A stretch of DNA of 64,000 nucleotides from Flavobacteriales bacterium (GCA_020635655.1 JACJZI010000009.1:1-64000); one strand, 5' to 3'; counted from the stretch's first letter, positions 8,632 through 16,417 are shown. A program made the numbers and translations. Notes: generated from the letters alone by a model not told the origin.

Positions 8632-9636
8632 ATGAAACCACTGAGCCTCCTCACCTGCGCCATGGTCCTTGGCGGACCGGTGTTCGCCCAGAACCCCAGT
8701 TCCCTCCTATTCGATGGCTACAACGACTACGTCGACATCGGCACGGACGATTTCTTCCAGATCACCGATTCGCTGAGCCTCGAGGCCTGGGTGAAAGTGG
8801 ACACCAGTCAGAACGATGATTACGGCAGGATCATCGACAAGTACAGCTTCTATTTCGAGAACGGCTACAACTTGATCTGCAACGAGGGTCACCTTTTCAT
8901 GGAGATCATCGATCCCAATGGTGTCTTCCACAATGTCTACGGCAACAGTTACATCAAGGATGACCAGTGGCACCACGTGGCGGGGACCTTCTCGGGCACC
9001 GAGATCCGGATCTACGTCGACGGTGCATTGGATGGCCAGACCGCCTTTGCCCCGACCACGATCGCACCCAGCTACAACATCCTGGGGATCGGCAGCAACT
9101 TCGACGGGATCAGCTACCTCCCGCTCAAGGGACGGATCGACGAGGTGCGCATCTGGCACCTGGTGCGCACCGACGCGCAGATCGCCGCCTACCGCGACAG
9201 CTGTCTCAGCGGCAATGAACCGGGCCTGATCGGTTACTGGCGCTTCGACGAGAACGGCGGTACCGTCGCGAACGATGCCACCTCCTACCACCACAATGGA
9301 GCCGTGAACAATGGCGTGGTCTGGAGCACTGACGTGGACTTCCAGGCGTTGGGCGACTGTTCCGCGGCGGGCATCTCCGATGCGGGCCCTGAAAACGGTC
9401 TTTCCGTCTTCCCCGATCCGATGCGGAGCACGTGCACCGTCCTGCTGGGACGATCCGGACGCGGACCGTGCACGGTCACGATCCAGGACGCACTCGGCCG
9501 CCCTGTCAGGACCTGGCATGTCCAGGGACAGGACCGCATCCTGATCGACCGGCAGGGACTGCGGGCCGGGGTGTTTACCCTCTCAGCGATGGACGGCAGC
9601 GGCGCCATGCGCAGCACGCGGTTGATGGTACTGTGA
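8632..9636 (+). CDS. secreted LamG-domain protein with T9SS type A sorting domain
   Basis: A 334-residue extracellular protein. The start at 8632 (MKPLSLLTCAMVLGG, cleavage after VFAQ) gives a normal signal peptide. Residues about 25-215 are a LamG/concanavalin-like jelly roll: SLLFDGYNDYVDIG, SLEAWVKV, WHHVAGTF, IYVDG, GRIDEVRIW and GLIGYWRFDE are family hallmarks. The last 80 or so residues (SVFPDPM..., DALGRPVRTW, RSTRLMVL) are a T9SS type A CTD, so SprA-dependent export and surface attachment are expected. The ligand is unknown. It follows the decayed T9SS gene on the same strand. Confidence 0.85.
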   Translation: MKPLSLLTCAMVLGGPVFAQNPSSLLFDGYNDYVDIGTDDFFQITDSLSLEAWVKVDTSQNDDYGRIIDKYSFYFENGYNLICNEGHLFMEIIDPNGVFHNVYGNSYIKDDQWHHVAGTFSGTEIRIYVDGALDGQTAFAPTTIAPSYNILGIGSNFDGISYLPLKGRIDEVRIWHLVRTDAQIAAYRDSCLSGNEPGLIGYWRFDENGGTVANDATSYHHNGAVNNGVVWSTDVDFQALGDCSAAGISDAGPENGLSVFPDPMRSTCTVLLGRSGRGPCTVTIQDALGRPVRTWHVQGQDRILIDRQGLRAGVFTLSAMDGSGAMRSTRLMVL

Positions 9637-9782
9637 TCGGCGGCACCCGGGCATCCTCGTGACCTCATCCTTTCGGGGGTCGATGCTTGGTGTTCGTACT
9701 CGACCGGATCGTGTCCTCGATCTGAGGAAGGAAATGGTCAGCGTGGATCGGCAACGTTGGGACCATACCCACTACGCCCAGC

Positions 9783-10976
9783 TCATTGCCGGATCAGCGG
9801 CGTCACCCACGTACCCTCTCGTCCGCTGACTTTCAATAGGTACATGCCGGGGTCGGTCACCTCATGAAGGTCCAGTTGTACAAGCCCCGTGCGCGTTCGG
9901 GTAGTCTTCCGCACCTGCAACCGACCATCGATGGAAAGGACCTCGATCACGACCTGGCCTGAAGGGCAGTCCTCGACAATGACCTCATCCGTGAACGGGT
10001 TCGGATGCGCACGAAGCATCCGGACATCCTTGACCTCCTTCACCCCCACATACCCGCACACACCGGTGGACCCGAGGTTCGTCTGGGCCCACAGTTCGTT
10101 GCGTTGCGCCGTAGTGCTGTTGAGCGTTGCCACCACCCGCGTCTTCTGACCTTCGGTGAACATATGTTGGCAATAATTCAACTCCATGAAGTTCGGAAGC
10201 CACTCGATCGTTGGCGGATCACAGTCGGCCACGTTATCCTGGCAGAGGATGTCCGGTGTCGTGATCGGGGTATCATCCACCAGGTCATCCCCGCAATTGC
10301 CAGATCCGATGGGAATGTCCCAGGGATGGAATAAACCGAGGTAGTGTCCGACCAGATGGGTCAATGCGTGCCGGTGGAATTCGGAACTCGTGCCGATGAC
10401 GCCGATATGGGTCTCCAAGATCACCACGCCATCCTCCAGGGGCAAAGTGTCCGCCACATCAGGGTAAAGTGCGTAGCCCATGATGGTATCGATCTGGTAC
10501 ACGACCCATACGTTCAGGTAATGCTCGCGGGGCCAAGGATCCAACTTGGCGGCGGGGTCCCGTCCGGTATAGGTGAGCGAGGTATCGTACCGCACGATGC
10601 CCGTGGTCGGATCACCGTTCGGATCGACGGTGGCCAGACAGAACTGCACACCCATGTCCGCGGTCACCACGGTATCGCCCGGGAACACGGCGAGGGTATC
10701 GCCCGCCTGCATCCCATAGTCCGCGTTCAAGTGGTCCAGCCCATCGAACAACTGCACATCAGAGATATCCCCGATGGCCCCATCATGCAGGATGTGGAAC
10801 ACCACAGGGATCACGCACGATGCCGTATCACGCGCGGTCGACGTTGTCGGAGAGACCACTGGATAGGGACTTGCAAGCGGCCATCGGGTGCCGCAGCCGA
10901 GGTCCTGCGCAGGCAATGTGCCAGGCAAGAGGTACGTGATGAGTAGGAGCAAGGAATAGCAGCAAATGCGGTGCAT
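9783..10976 (-). CDS. M43-like (pappalysin) metalloprotease homologue with altered active site, T9SS cargo
   Basis: A 397-residue exported protein. The start at 10976 (MHRICCYSLLLLI) gives a signal peptide ending at PAQ. The body follows M43 cytophagalysin-type proteases: CVIPVVFHILHDG, LNADYG, LNVWVV, the zinc region and a Cys-paired segment (GNCGDDLVDDTP, LNYCQHMFT). The zinc motif reads HLVGHYLGLFH at residues 207-217, where the family has HExGHxxxxxH. The catalytic Glu is Leu (codon CTG, 10353-10355), while the three His ligands remain. The Met-turn region is LNYCQHMFT. The tail (RAHPNPFTDEV..., ending VTPLIRQ) is a T9SS CTD. It is probably not an active protease as read; a binding role or recent inactivation is possible. 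Confidence 0.82.
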   Translation of the reverse strand: MHRICCYSLLLLITYLLPGTLPAQDLGCGTRWPLASPYPVVSPTTSTARDTASCVIPVVFHILHDGAIGDISDVQLFDGLDHLNADYGMQAGDTLAVFPGDTVVTADMGVQFCLATVDPNGDPTTGIVRYDTSLTYTGRDPAAKLDPWPREHYLNVWVVYQIDTIMGYALYPDVADTLPLEDGVVILETHIGVIGTSSEFHRHALTHLVGHYLGLFHPWDIPIGSGNCGDDLVDDTPITTPDILCQDNVADCDPPTIEWLPNFMELNYCQHMFTEGQKTRVVATLNSTTAQRNELWAQTNLGSTGVCGYVGVKEVKDVRMLRAHPNPFTDEVIVEDCPSGQVVIEVLSIDGRLQVRKTTRTRTGLVQLDLHEVTDPGMYLLKVSGREGTWVTPLIRQ

Positions 10977-11114
10977 GGTGATCGAAAATAGGGAGCGGCC
11001 GACACACCTACCTGCGCGAACGAGGAACGGTGCATCTCGTTCACGGCGGTGCTTCACGAACATTCATCCGCGGGATGTGGAATGGTCCGAAGGGCCACAT
11101 GCTTTCTTTCGGAC

Positions 11115-11555
11115 ATGATCCTGATCCCCATACCCCAGCAAGGACCACCGGACGAGGCGCCGGTCCCGATCACCGCAAACGTCCGAGAGTGGATCGACGG
11201 CAACCAGGCCTTCTACAAGGTGGTGGGGTTCGCGCCGCCGTGGGTCGCCTACCTCGCCCGGGAACATGATGCGATCGTCGGCACGTGCGCGTTCAAGGGC
11301 GCACCGAAGGAGGGTATCGTGGAGATCGCCTATGCCACGCGGCCGGACAAGGAGGGGCGCGGGATCGCGACCTGGATGGCTGTGGAACTTGTCCGGATCG
11401 CCCGCTCCACCGATCCCGCCCTGCGGATCATCGCACAGACCCTGCCCGAACCCAATGCCAGCACACGGGTGCTCGCGAAATGCGGCTTCGTCCAGGTGCG
11501 GGATGCCATGGACGATGAAGTGGGAACCGTGTGGGAATGGGAACTACCGGCTTGA
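11115..11555 (+). CDS. GNAT-family N-acetyltransferase
   Basis: A 146-residue cytosolic acetyltransferase of the GNAT fold, using acetyl-CoA. The start at 11115 (MILIPIPQQ) removes an upstream extension that does not look like protein. Family marks are the beta-4 strand EIAYATRPDKEGRGIAT, where R/K-x-x-G-R-G-I/V-A is the acetyl-CoA pyrophosphate loop, and the later NASTRVLAKCGF block typical of motif B. The substrate cannot be predicted; RimI/RimJ-like relatives act on protein N-termini or small amines. It is convergent with the short aldehyde dehydrogenase gene, with no gap between the stops. Confidence 0.85.
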   Translation: MILIPIPQQGPPDEAPVPITANVREWIDGNQAFYKVVGFAPPWVAYLAREHDAIVGTCAFKGAPKEGIVEIAYATRPDKEGRGIATWMAVELVRIARSTDPALRIIAQTLPEPNASTRVLAKCGFVQVRDAMDDEVGTVWEWELPA

Positions 11556-12524
11556 TCAATACCCGCCACCTCCTCCCTGCCCCCGTTCGATCGGGTGCCA
11601 GGTGGTCTTCACCTCCTGCGTGTCCAGGATGAAGTAGGGGCTCTGCGCCTCGGCACTGCTCCAGTCGGTCACCTTCGCATGGACCATCCGCTTCACATTG
11701 ACCGTGGCCTCCTGATCGAGCATCGTGCGCTCGTCCTGGGTGGTGTCGCACGCGACCAAGGCGTTCACGTCCATGTGCTGAACGAGCGGCTTGATCAGCT
11801 CGTTCCGCAGGCCGGTGAGCAGGTTGACCACACCGCCCGGCAGGTCGCTGGTGGCAAGCACCTCGGTGAAGGAGACCGCCGGCAGCGGCCTGGTCTCGCT
11901 GGCCACCACCACGGCCGCGTTCCCACCCGCGATGATCGGCGCCACGGTGCTCACCAAGCCGAGCAGGGCGCTGTCCCCGGGTGCCATCAGTCCCACCACG
12001 CCGGTGGGTTCGTACACGCTGAAATTGAAGTGTGCGGTATTCGTCGGGTTCACGCTGCTGAACACCGCCTGGTACTTGTCGCACCAACCCGCGTAGTGCA
12101 GCCACCGGTCGATCGCCAGGGCCACCTCGGTCTCCGCCTGCTTCTGTGCGACGCCATGCAGCATCAGCTCATGCACGAATTGCGCGCTGCGGCCTTCCAG
12201 CATCTCGCCGATGCGGTAGAGGATCTGTCCGCGGTTGAACGCGCTGCGCGCACCCCAGCCACCCTGCGCCTTCCGCGCGGCCACCACCGCCTCGCGCACG
12301 TCCTTGCGGCTGCTGCGGCACACGTTGGCCAGCGGCTTGCCGTCGCCGCCCTTGGGCTGATAGTAGCGGCCGCTCTCGGTGCGCGGGAACTTGCCGCCGA
12401 TGAAGATCTTGTAGGTCTTCATCACGGGCAGGCGGGCGGCCTTCTTCGCGGCTCCGTTGCTGCCGTTGGCCCCGGTCGTCGGGGTGACCGCCTTGCGCTG
12501 TTCGAGGGTCTTGTGGTCCGCCAT
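11556..12524 (-). CDS. aldehyde dehydrogenase-like protein lacking the catalytic domain
   Basis: A 322-residue member of the aldehyde dehydrogenase superfamily covering mainly the NAD-binding half. Family blocks are FIGGKFPRTESGRYYQ, EAVVAARKAQGGW, LYRIGEMLE, WLHYAGW and EPTGVVGLMAP. It then loses the usual catalytic part: there is no ELGGK glutamate block and no catalytic Cys motif before the Gly-rich end (GQGGGGGY). It starts at the ATG at 12524 (MADHKTLEQ) behind a TAACTTGC box. It is too short to be a normal dehydrogenase (about 480 residues). A partner subunit for the full-length enzyme at 18.4-19.9 kb is possible, since deoC and two dehydrogenases often sit together. This is inference. 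Confidence 0.75.
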   Translation of the reverse strand: MADHKTLEQRKAVTPTTGANGSNGAAKKAARLPVMKTYKIFIGGKFPRTESGRYYQPKGGDGKPLANVCRSSRKDVREAVVAARKAQGGWGARSAFNRGQILYRIGEMLEGRSAQFVHELMLHGVAQKQAETEVALAIDRWLHYAGWCDKYQAVFSSVNPTNTAHFNFSVYEPTGVVGLMAPGDSALLGLVSTVAPIIAGGNAAVVVASETRPLPAVSFTEVLATSDLPGGVVNLLTGLRNELIKPLVQHMDVNALVACDTTQDERTMLDQEATVNVKRMVHAKVTDWSSAEAQSPYFILDTQEVKTTWHPIERGQGGGGGY

Positions 12525-12531
12525 GCGGATG

Positions 12532-12539
12532 CAAGTTAG
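12532..12539 (-). promoter_or_regulatory. candidate -7 element TAACTTGC for the short ALDH gene
   Basis: A near match to TAnnTTTG, 7 bp before the ATG at 12524, giving a very short leader. Confidence 0.35.
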
Positions 12540-12581
12540 GAAGGGCGGGGCCGACGACCGACCGATCCCACCCGGCGCGCC

Positions 12582-12589
12582 TATCTTGG
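12582..12589 (+). promoter_or_regulatory. candidate -7 element TATCTTGG for the VOC gene
   Basis: A one-mismatch form of TAnnTTTG, 19 bp before the ATG at 12609. It lies back to back with the promoter of the divergent ALDH-like gene. Confidence 0.35.
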
Positions 12590-12608
12590 TGCGATACATC
12601 ACGACCCC

Positions 12609-12962
12609 ATGTCCCGACACGTCACCGGCATCGGCGGATTCTTCTTCCGCGCGGACGATCACAAGGCGCTGGCCAAGTGGTACAACGATCACTTCGGCAT
12701 CAACGACCAGGAGCACGGCTGGATCTGGCAGCAGGATGCCGGGCCCACGGTGTTCTCACCCTTCAAGCGCGACAGCGATTACTTCGACGCCAAGCAGCAA
12801 TTCATGCTGAACCTGCGCGTGCAGGACCTCGATGGCCTGCTGAAGAAGCTCGAGGCCGCCGGCGTGCGCATCGATCCCAAGCGCCAGGACGAGGACTACG
12901 GCCGCTTCGCGTGGGTGTATGATCCCGAGGGGAACAAGATCGAATTGTGGGAGCCTAAGTAG
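12609..12962 (+). CDS. VOC-family (glyoxalase/bleomycin-resistance fold) protein
   Basis: A 117-residue protein with one VOC module of paired beta-alpha-beta-beta-beta units. Visible marks are FFFRADDHKALAKWYNDHFG at the start, WIWQQ, FMLNLRVQDLDGLLKKLEAAG, and the C-terminal FAWVYDPEGNKIELWEP, where the final Glu is the usual metal ligand. VOC proteins bind a divalent metal and act as isomerases, lyases, dioxygenases or ligand binders. This short type is usually annotated glyoxalase/bleomycin resistance, and the real substrate is unknown. It is divergent from the ALDH-like gene, with possible promoters in the 84-bp gap. Confidence 0.87.
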   Translation: MSRHVTGIGGFFFRADDHKALAKWYNDHFGINDQEHGWIWQQDAGPTVFSPFKRDSDYFDAKQQFMLNLRVQDLDGLLKKLEAAGVRIDPKRQDEDYGRFAWVYDPEGNKIELWEPK

Positions 12963-13012
12963 TACCCCGACTTCTAACGGAGGCCGAGTTCAAAGCGACC
13001 TTCAGCGCTCAG

Positions 13013-13279
13013 ATGGTCAACATCAAAGGGCACGAGGACATTTCCCATCCCTGGGGGGTGCTCGATCTCACTCCGTATCTAATCGCGGCCGAGGCGAGCA
13101 TCTCACCGCTGCAATTGCTCTCGGACGCGCCTCCATCTGCGGTCTACCATTCACCAGACTGGGACTTTGACCACGTACTCTACCTGTGCGATCGATCGAA
13201 TACCTACTTGGTCGTTGTGGTTGCATCAGGGGTCGGCCTGATTCATGGCCACTTCGTTCTTGACCTCAGCACAGCATGA
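13013..13279 (+). CDS. hypothetical protein, possible N-terminal extension
   Basis: An 88-residue reading frame ending in a stop that overlaps the ATG of the next gene (ATGA), which supports translation. The sequence ends with SNTYLVVVV and GLIHGHFVLDLSTA, patterned like real protein. The same frame stays open upstream to about 12959, with plausible residues LLTEAEFKATFSAQ and no ATG, so the true start may be an unusual codon near 12970-12990, or the 5' end may be damaged. A GGAGG is present near 12978 but has no start codon at normal spacing. Family not recognised with certainty and function unknown. Confidence 0.5.
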   Translation: MVNIKGHEDISHPWGVLDLTPYLIAAEASISPLQLLSDAPPSAVYHSPDWDFDHVLYLCDRSNTYLVVVVASGVGLIHGHFVLDLSTA

Positions 13280-13722
13280 TCGTCTCAGCACAGATCACCA
13301 TCAACGGCCCCAAGGCCGCGGTCTGGGCCGCAATCACCGACATCGCGAACGCAGCGCAGATCCTCAGCGGCGTGGAGAAGATCGAGGTGGTCGAAAGGCC
13401 CGTGACCGGTCTCGTTGGCTTGAAGTGGAAAGAGACGCGCATGCTCTTCGGCAAAGAGGCCACCGTGGAGAAGTGGATCACGGAGGTGAGGGAGAATGAC
13501 TACTACACCACCCGCGCGGAAGACGATGGCTTCGTGTTCATCACTACGAACCGTGTTTCGGGGAGCGACGGCGCTGTGACGCTCGCCGGCGCGCATGAGA
13601 CCCGGCCGCAAGGCTTCGCGGCAAAACTGAAGTCGCTGCCGATGCTCTTCTTCAAGGGCGTGATCAAGAATGCGATCTTGCAGGACCTGAACGAGATCAA
13701 GGCTGCGGTTGAAAAAGGATGA
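13276..13722 (+). CDS. SRPBCC (START-like, polyketide cyclase/dehydrase) family protein
   Basis: A 148-residue helix-grip protein with a deep hydrophobic ligand cavity. Family pattern: MIVSAQITINGPKAAVWAAITDI at the N-terminus, LSGVEKIEVVER, then a strand series (GLKWKETRMLFGKEATVEKW) and a C-terminal helix ending in KAAVEKG. Length is standard. The start ATG overlaps the previous stop (ATGA) and its own stop overlaps the next start (ATGA), so these three genes are translationally coupled. The ligand is unknown; such proteins in bacteria range from lipid carriers to toxin-like and stress proteins. Confidence 0.85.
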   Translation: MIVSAQITINGPKAAVWAAITDIANAAQILSGVEKIEVVERPVTGLVGLKWKETRMLFGKEATVEKWITEVRENDYYTTRAEDDGFVFITTNRVSGSDGAVTLAGAHETRPQGFAAKLKSLPMLFFKGVIKNAILQDLNEIKAAVEKG

Positions 13723-13982
13723 AGGAGGACAGGCCATATAGCGCGGAAGTGAAAATCGTTCAACACGCGATCTCTTTGCTTAAGACCGAATTGGATCAGA
13801 GTCTCATCCGGGAGCTTGAAGAGGAACAGCAAGCAGCTGGAACAAGTCTTGAGTGGTATGGTATTACCAAGGTGACGTTCGAACGTTTCATGTCGTCCCG
13901 CACTCTTTCTGATACCACTCGCAAGGCACTACAGGCAGGTATCCACGCCGTTCGAGTGATCTACGGAGCGGTCAACCTATAG
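13719..13982 (+). CDS. hypothetical protein, third gene of a coupled trio
   Basis: An 87-residue, mostly helical, charged protein (VKIVQHAISLLKTELDQSLIRELEEEQQ; SSRTLSDTTRKALQAGIHAVRVIYGAVNL). No signal peptide, membrane segment or known motif. It starts on an ATGA overlap with the SRPBCC gene, so coupled translation is likely. Base composition here looks lower in GC than nearby core genes. Not recognised; no function proposed. Confidence 0.6.
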   Translation: MKEDRPYSAEVKIVQHAISLLKTELDQSLIRELEEEQQAAGTSLEWYGITKVTFERFMSSRTLSDTTRKALQAGIHAVRVIYGAVNL

Positions 13983-13983
13983 G

Positions 13984-14187
13984 ATGCGTCCCCTCCGCTT
14001 CTCCATCAATGTCACTCTGGACGGCCGCTACGACCAAACCACGGGCATCGCTGACGCGGACCTGCACCGCAAGGCGATGGTATACATCGCCGGCTGCGAT
14101 GCCCTGCTTCTGGGCCGCGAGGGGTTCCGCTTGGGGGCGGTGGCGATGCGCTATGAAGTGAAACGGCAGTCCCCTTCGCACCCATGA
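13984..14187 (+). pseudogene. truncated dihydrofolate reductase-like (RibD C-terminal) gene
   Basis: Begins MRPLRFSINVTLDG and continues to DALLLGREGF, a close match to the N-terminus of the dihydrofolate-reductase-family proteins. After about 48 residues the similarity stops and a short unrelated tail leads to a stop, inside the start of the next gene. The usual length is about 180-230 residues, so roughly three quarters are missing. An intact relative lies at 15770-16417. A deletion that joined it to the following gene is the simplest cause. Confidence 0.6.
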
Positions 14188-14822
14188 AAGCACGTTGGCT
14201 TCTCGTCCTTTCCCTGGCGGCGGTCCTTGGCTCCTGGACCGACAAGGCCGCCGATCGGAATACCTACCACGGTATCACGCTGTTCGTCGACGGACCGCGG
14301 GGCGGTGGTTATGCCGATCCCCTTGGAAGGGAACTGGACTATCGGATATTCCGGGTGCACGTGAGGAACGACACGACCGTTCCCGCGGAATTGACTATCA
14401 GCTTTCCGGGCATTCCCATCGCGCTGTTGCCGGATACGGACAAGTTCTTGAGCGTTTTCCTGTTCCCGGAAGGGATCACCCCGGCCACCGTGCGCGACAC
14501 CCTCGATTTCGGGATCGTTGGGTCCAAAGACTTCCTGCGTACGCGTAGTCCCGGGCCCACATCACTGCGAGTGACCATCCTGCCCGGAGCGACCCATCTC
14601 CTCTGCATCGGGGCCGTCTTCGCACCGGATGGACTGAAGGGACTTACCCGCGCGGAGCTGTTCATCGATGGTCAAACGCCCGATGCATCCTACTTCCCTA
14701 AAGGTTCCGTGCCGACCAGCTCGAAGAGGGGGGATGCGCTCAACCTCCTGTTCGGCATCGCCGTCGACCCGCCGGCGCATCATTCCATAATTCCTTGCGG
14801 GCGGATCACCTTCAAGAAGTAG
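14184..14822 (+). CDS. secreted hypothetical protein
   Basis: A 212-residue protein with an N-terminal hydrophobic signal (MKARWLLVLSLAAVLGSW) and no other membrane segment, so export across the inner membrane is likely. The mature part is beta-rich (RIFRVHVRNDTTVPAELTIS; TSLRVTILPGATHLLCIGAVF) and ends GRITFKK. No T9SS tail, lipobox or enzyme motif was seen. The start overlaps the stop of the truncated reductase frame by 4 bp, which may be incidental. Unknown function. Confidence 0.6.
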   Translation: MKARWLLVLSLAAVLGSWTDKAADRNTYHGITLFVDGPRGGGYADPLGRELDYRIFRVHVRNDTTVPAELTISFPGIPIALLPDTDKFLSVFLFPEGITPATVRDTLDFGIVGSKDFLRTRSPGPTSLRVTILPGATHLLCIGAVFAPDGLKGLTRAELFIDGQTPDASYFPKGSVPTSSKRGDALNLLFGIAVDPPAHHSIIPCGRITFKK

Positions 14823-14836
14823 CGGCGTCCCGACAG

Positions 14837-15220
14837 TTACTTTCTAAGGATCGACTCCATCTTCTTCCCCTCGGCCAGCTCATCCACCAGCTTGTCCAGG
14901 TAGCGGATCTGCTGCATCAGTGGGTCCTCGATATCCTCGACCCGATAGCCGCAGATCACGCCGGTGATCAGGCCCACGTTCGGGTTCAACTTGGGCGCCT
15001 TGGCGAAGAAGGTGGCGAAGTCCACCTTCTTGTCGATCACCTTCTGCAGGCCCTTGTCCGTGTAACCTGTGAGCCAGTGGATCACGGTGTGCAATTCCTC
15101 CTTCGTGCGGCCCTCATCCCGGCCCCCGAGCCGGGACTTCTCCACCTTGGTCACGTAGTGGGGATAGACGCTGGCGAAGGTCATCCGGAAGACGCGCTCG
15201 TAGTTGGCTCCGGGTTTCAT
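14837..15220 (-). CDS. DUF2200 family protein
   Basis: A 127-residue cytosolic protein with clear DUF2200 blocks: RMTFASVYPHYVTKVEK, IHWLTGY, FFAKAPKLNPN, GLITGVICG and YRVEDIEDPLMQ. The family has no firm function. The start is set at the ATG at 15220 (MKPGANY), 5 bp after the stop of the ParE-type toxin gene, because the longer frame overlaps that gene. A small insert (SRLGGRDE) sits between the VEK and GRTKEEL blocks. It is probably the third gene of the toxin-antitoxin operon. Confidence 0.85.
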   Translation of the reverse strand: MKPGANYERVFRMTFASVYPHYVTKVEKSRLGGRDEGRTKEELHTVIHWLTGYTDKGLQKVIDKKVDFATFFAKAPKLNPNVGLITGVICGYRVEDIEDPLMQQIRYLDKLVDELAEGKKMESILRK

Positions 15221-15225
15221 GGTCG

Positions 15226-15519
15226 TCAGAATGGTCGGCGCCGCGGGTCGCGCTTCGTGTGCCATACGGATAGCACATGTACCTCGGTGGTGGTGATCGT
15301 ATAGAATAGCATATGGTCGCCGATCGTCTTGACCCGCACTTCCGGGTCACTTGTCGGCCTTCCCAGCCTAGGATTCGCAGCGATCACACGCAGTGCCACG
15401 CGGAACATGCCATCCAACTTCTTGCTGTACCGCGTGGACCCATTGCGATCCGCCCAATACTTGAGGATGGTCAGGCGCTCACGCTGGGCGTTGGCCGACC
15501 AGACTATTTGCCGAGCCAT
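15226..15519 (-). CDS. type II toxin, RelE/ParE family
   Basis: A 97-residue toxin of the RelE/ParE fold, read as second gene of an antitoxin-toxin pair. Family blocks are IVWSANAQRERLTILKYWADRNG at the N-terminus, PRLGRPTSDPEVR in the middle and HMLFYTITTTEVHVLSVWHTKRDP at the end. The HxxRxP-like ending is typical of ParE rather than ribosome-dependent RelE. The expected target is DNA gyrase for ParE or mRNA on the ribosome for RelE; sequence alone does not decide. It overlaps the antitoxin gene by 16 bp, the usual coupled order. Confidence 0.85.
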   Translation of the reverse strand: MARQIVWSANAQRERLTILKYWADRNGSTRYSKKLDGMFRVALRVIAANPRLGRPTSDPEVRVKTIGDHMLFYTITTTEVHVLSVWHTKRDPRRRPF

Positions 15520-15740
15520 TCATCCACGGCCTTGTTCGCCTCACGCTCGGTAAGCGTGCGGCCCGCCTTCACGTCCTTCTTGCCCTTGTTTACGGACGCC
15601 TGCTGCTCCTTGGTGAGCTTGTATGGCTCCAAGTCGGCCGCATCGGTGCCCATGAGGCGGTAAGCCTCGCGCAGCAAGGCGCTGTCCTTCGAACGCTCAA
15701 TGCGTTTGATAAGCCGCTTCTTCAATTCCACGTCGGACAT
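15504..15740 (-). CDS. antitoxin of the RelE/ParE pair
   Basis: A 78-residue, highly charged, helical protein (MSDVELKKRLIKRIERS; LTEREANKAVDEWLGK) directly upstream of and overlapping the toxin gene. Size, position and charge fit a type II antitoxin that binds and neutralises the toxin and represses its own promoter. No named antitoxin DNA-binding motif was recognised. A TACCTTAG box (15766-15759) about 18 bp before the ATG is a plausible promoter. Confidence 0.72.
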   Translation of the reverse strand: MSDVELKKRLIKRIERSKDSALLREAYRLMGTDAADLEPYKLTKEQQASVNKGKKDVKAGRTLTEREANKAVDEWLGK

Positions 15741-15769
15741 GGGCCGCAGGTTGTTGTGCTAAGGTAAGG

Positions 15770-16417
15770 TCAGGCCCGCACAATGCGATAGAACCCGGCC
15801 CGCTCACCCGGCACGAAGGCCTCGCACCTGTACCCGAGCCTCGTCAGGTCCAGCCCCGCCAGTAGCGGCTCACCCGCGCCGAGGAGTATGGGCGAGACCG
15901 CCAGGTGCATCTCGTCGATCAGTTGGGCCTGCACGTACTGGCGGATGGTGGAGGCACCACCGCCCACGCGCACGTGCAATTCACCGGCCGCTTCGCGGGC
16001 ACGCTCCAGCGCCGCCTCGATGCCCTCTGTGACGAAGTGGAAGACCGTGCCTCCCTCCATCACCAGCGATGGCCGCGGGTGGTGCGTGAGCACGAAGACG
16101 GGCACGTGGTACACCGGGTTCGAGCCCCACCAGCCTTTCCAGTCCTCGTTGGGCCAGGGGCCGCGCACCGGACCGAACATGTTGCGACCCATGATCCACG
16201 CGCCGATGCCCTCCATGCCCTGGGCGGCCATGTCGTTGTCCGTGCCGAGCTCCCCCTCGTCCTTACCGAAGTGCGCCTTTTGGAAGAAGCGCGTGCGCAG
16301 CATCCAGGTGTGCAGGTCCCGGGCGCCCTTGCCGAGCGGGGCCTCCAACGATTGATCGGGACCGGCGCCGTAGCCGACGAGCGAGATGGTGAAACCGTGG
16401 ACGATGAGGCGGGGCAT
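15770..16417 (-). CDS. dihydrofolate reductase family protein (RibD C-terminal-like)
   Basis: A 215-residue NADPH-dependent reductase-type protein of the RibD C-terminal/DHFR-like family. Family marks are MPRLIVHGFTISLVGY at the start, GAWIMGRNMFGP, VPVFVLTHHPRPS, HVRVGGGASTIRQYVQAQLIDEMHL and SPILLGAGEPLL. These proteins are usually orphan reductases; a role in riboflavin synthesis is not implied. Start 16417 is used because the frame upstream of it does not look like protein. It lies on the minus strand next to the toxin-antitoxin operon. Confidence 0.87.
   Translation of the reverse strand: MPRLIVHGFTISLVGYGAGPDQSLEAPLGKGARDLHTWMLRTRFFQKAHFGKDEGELGTDNDMAAQGMEGIGAWIMGRNMFGPVRGPWPNEDWKGWWGSNPVYHVPVFVLTHHPRPSLVMEGGTVFHFVTEGIEAALERAREAAGELHVRVGGGASTIRQYVQAQLIDEMHLAVSPILLGAGEPLLAGLDLTRLGYRCEAFVPGERAGFYRIVRA

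Noticed and set aside
7877..8641. 254-codon minus-strand frame across the decayed T9SS gene
   Set aside because: It has no start context or motif, and the plus strand shows clear sorting-domain protein.
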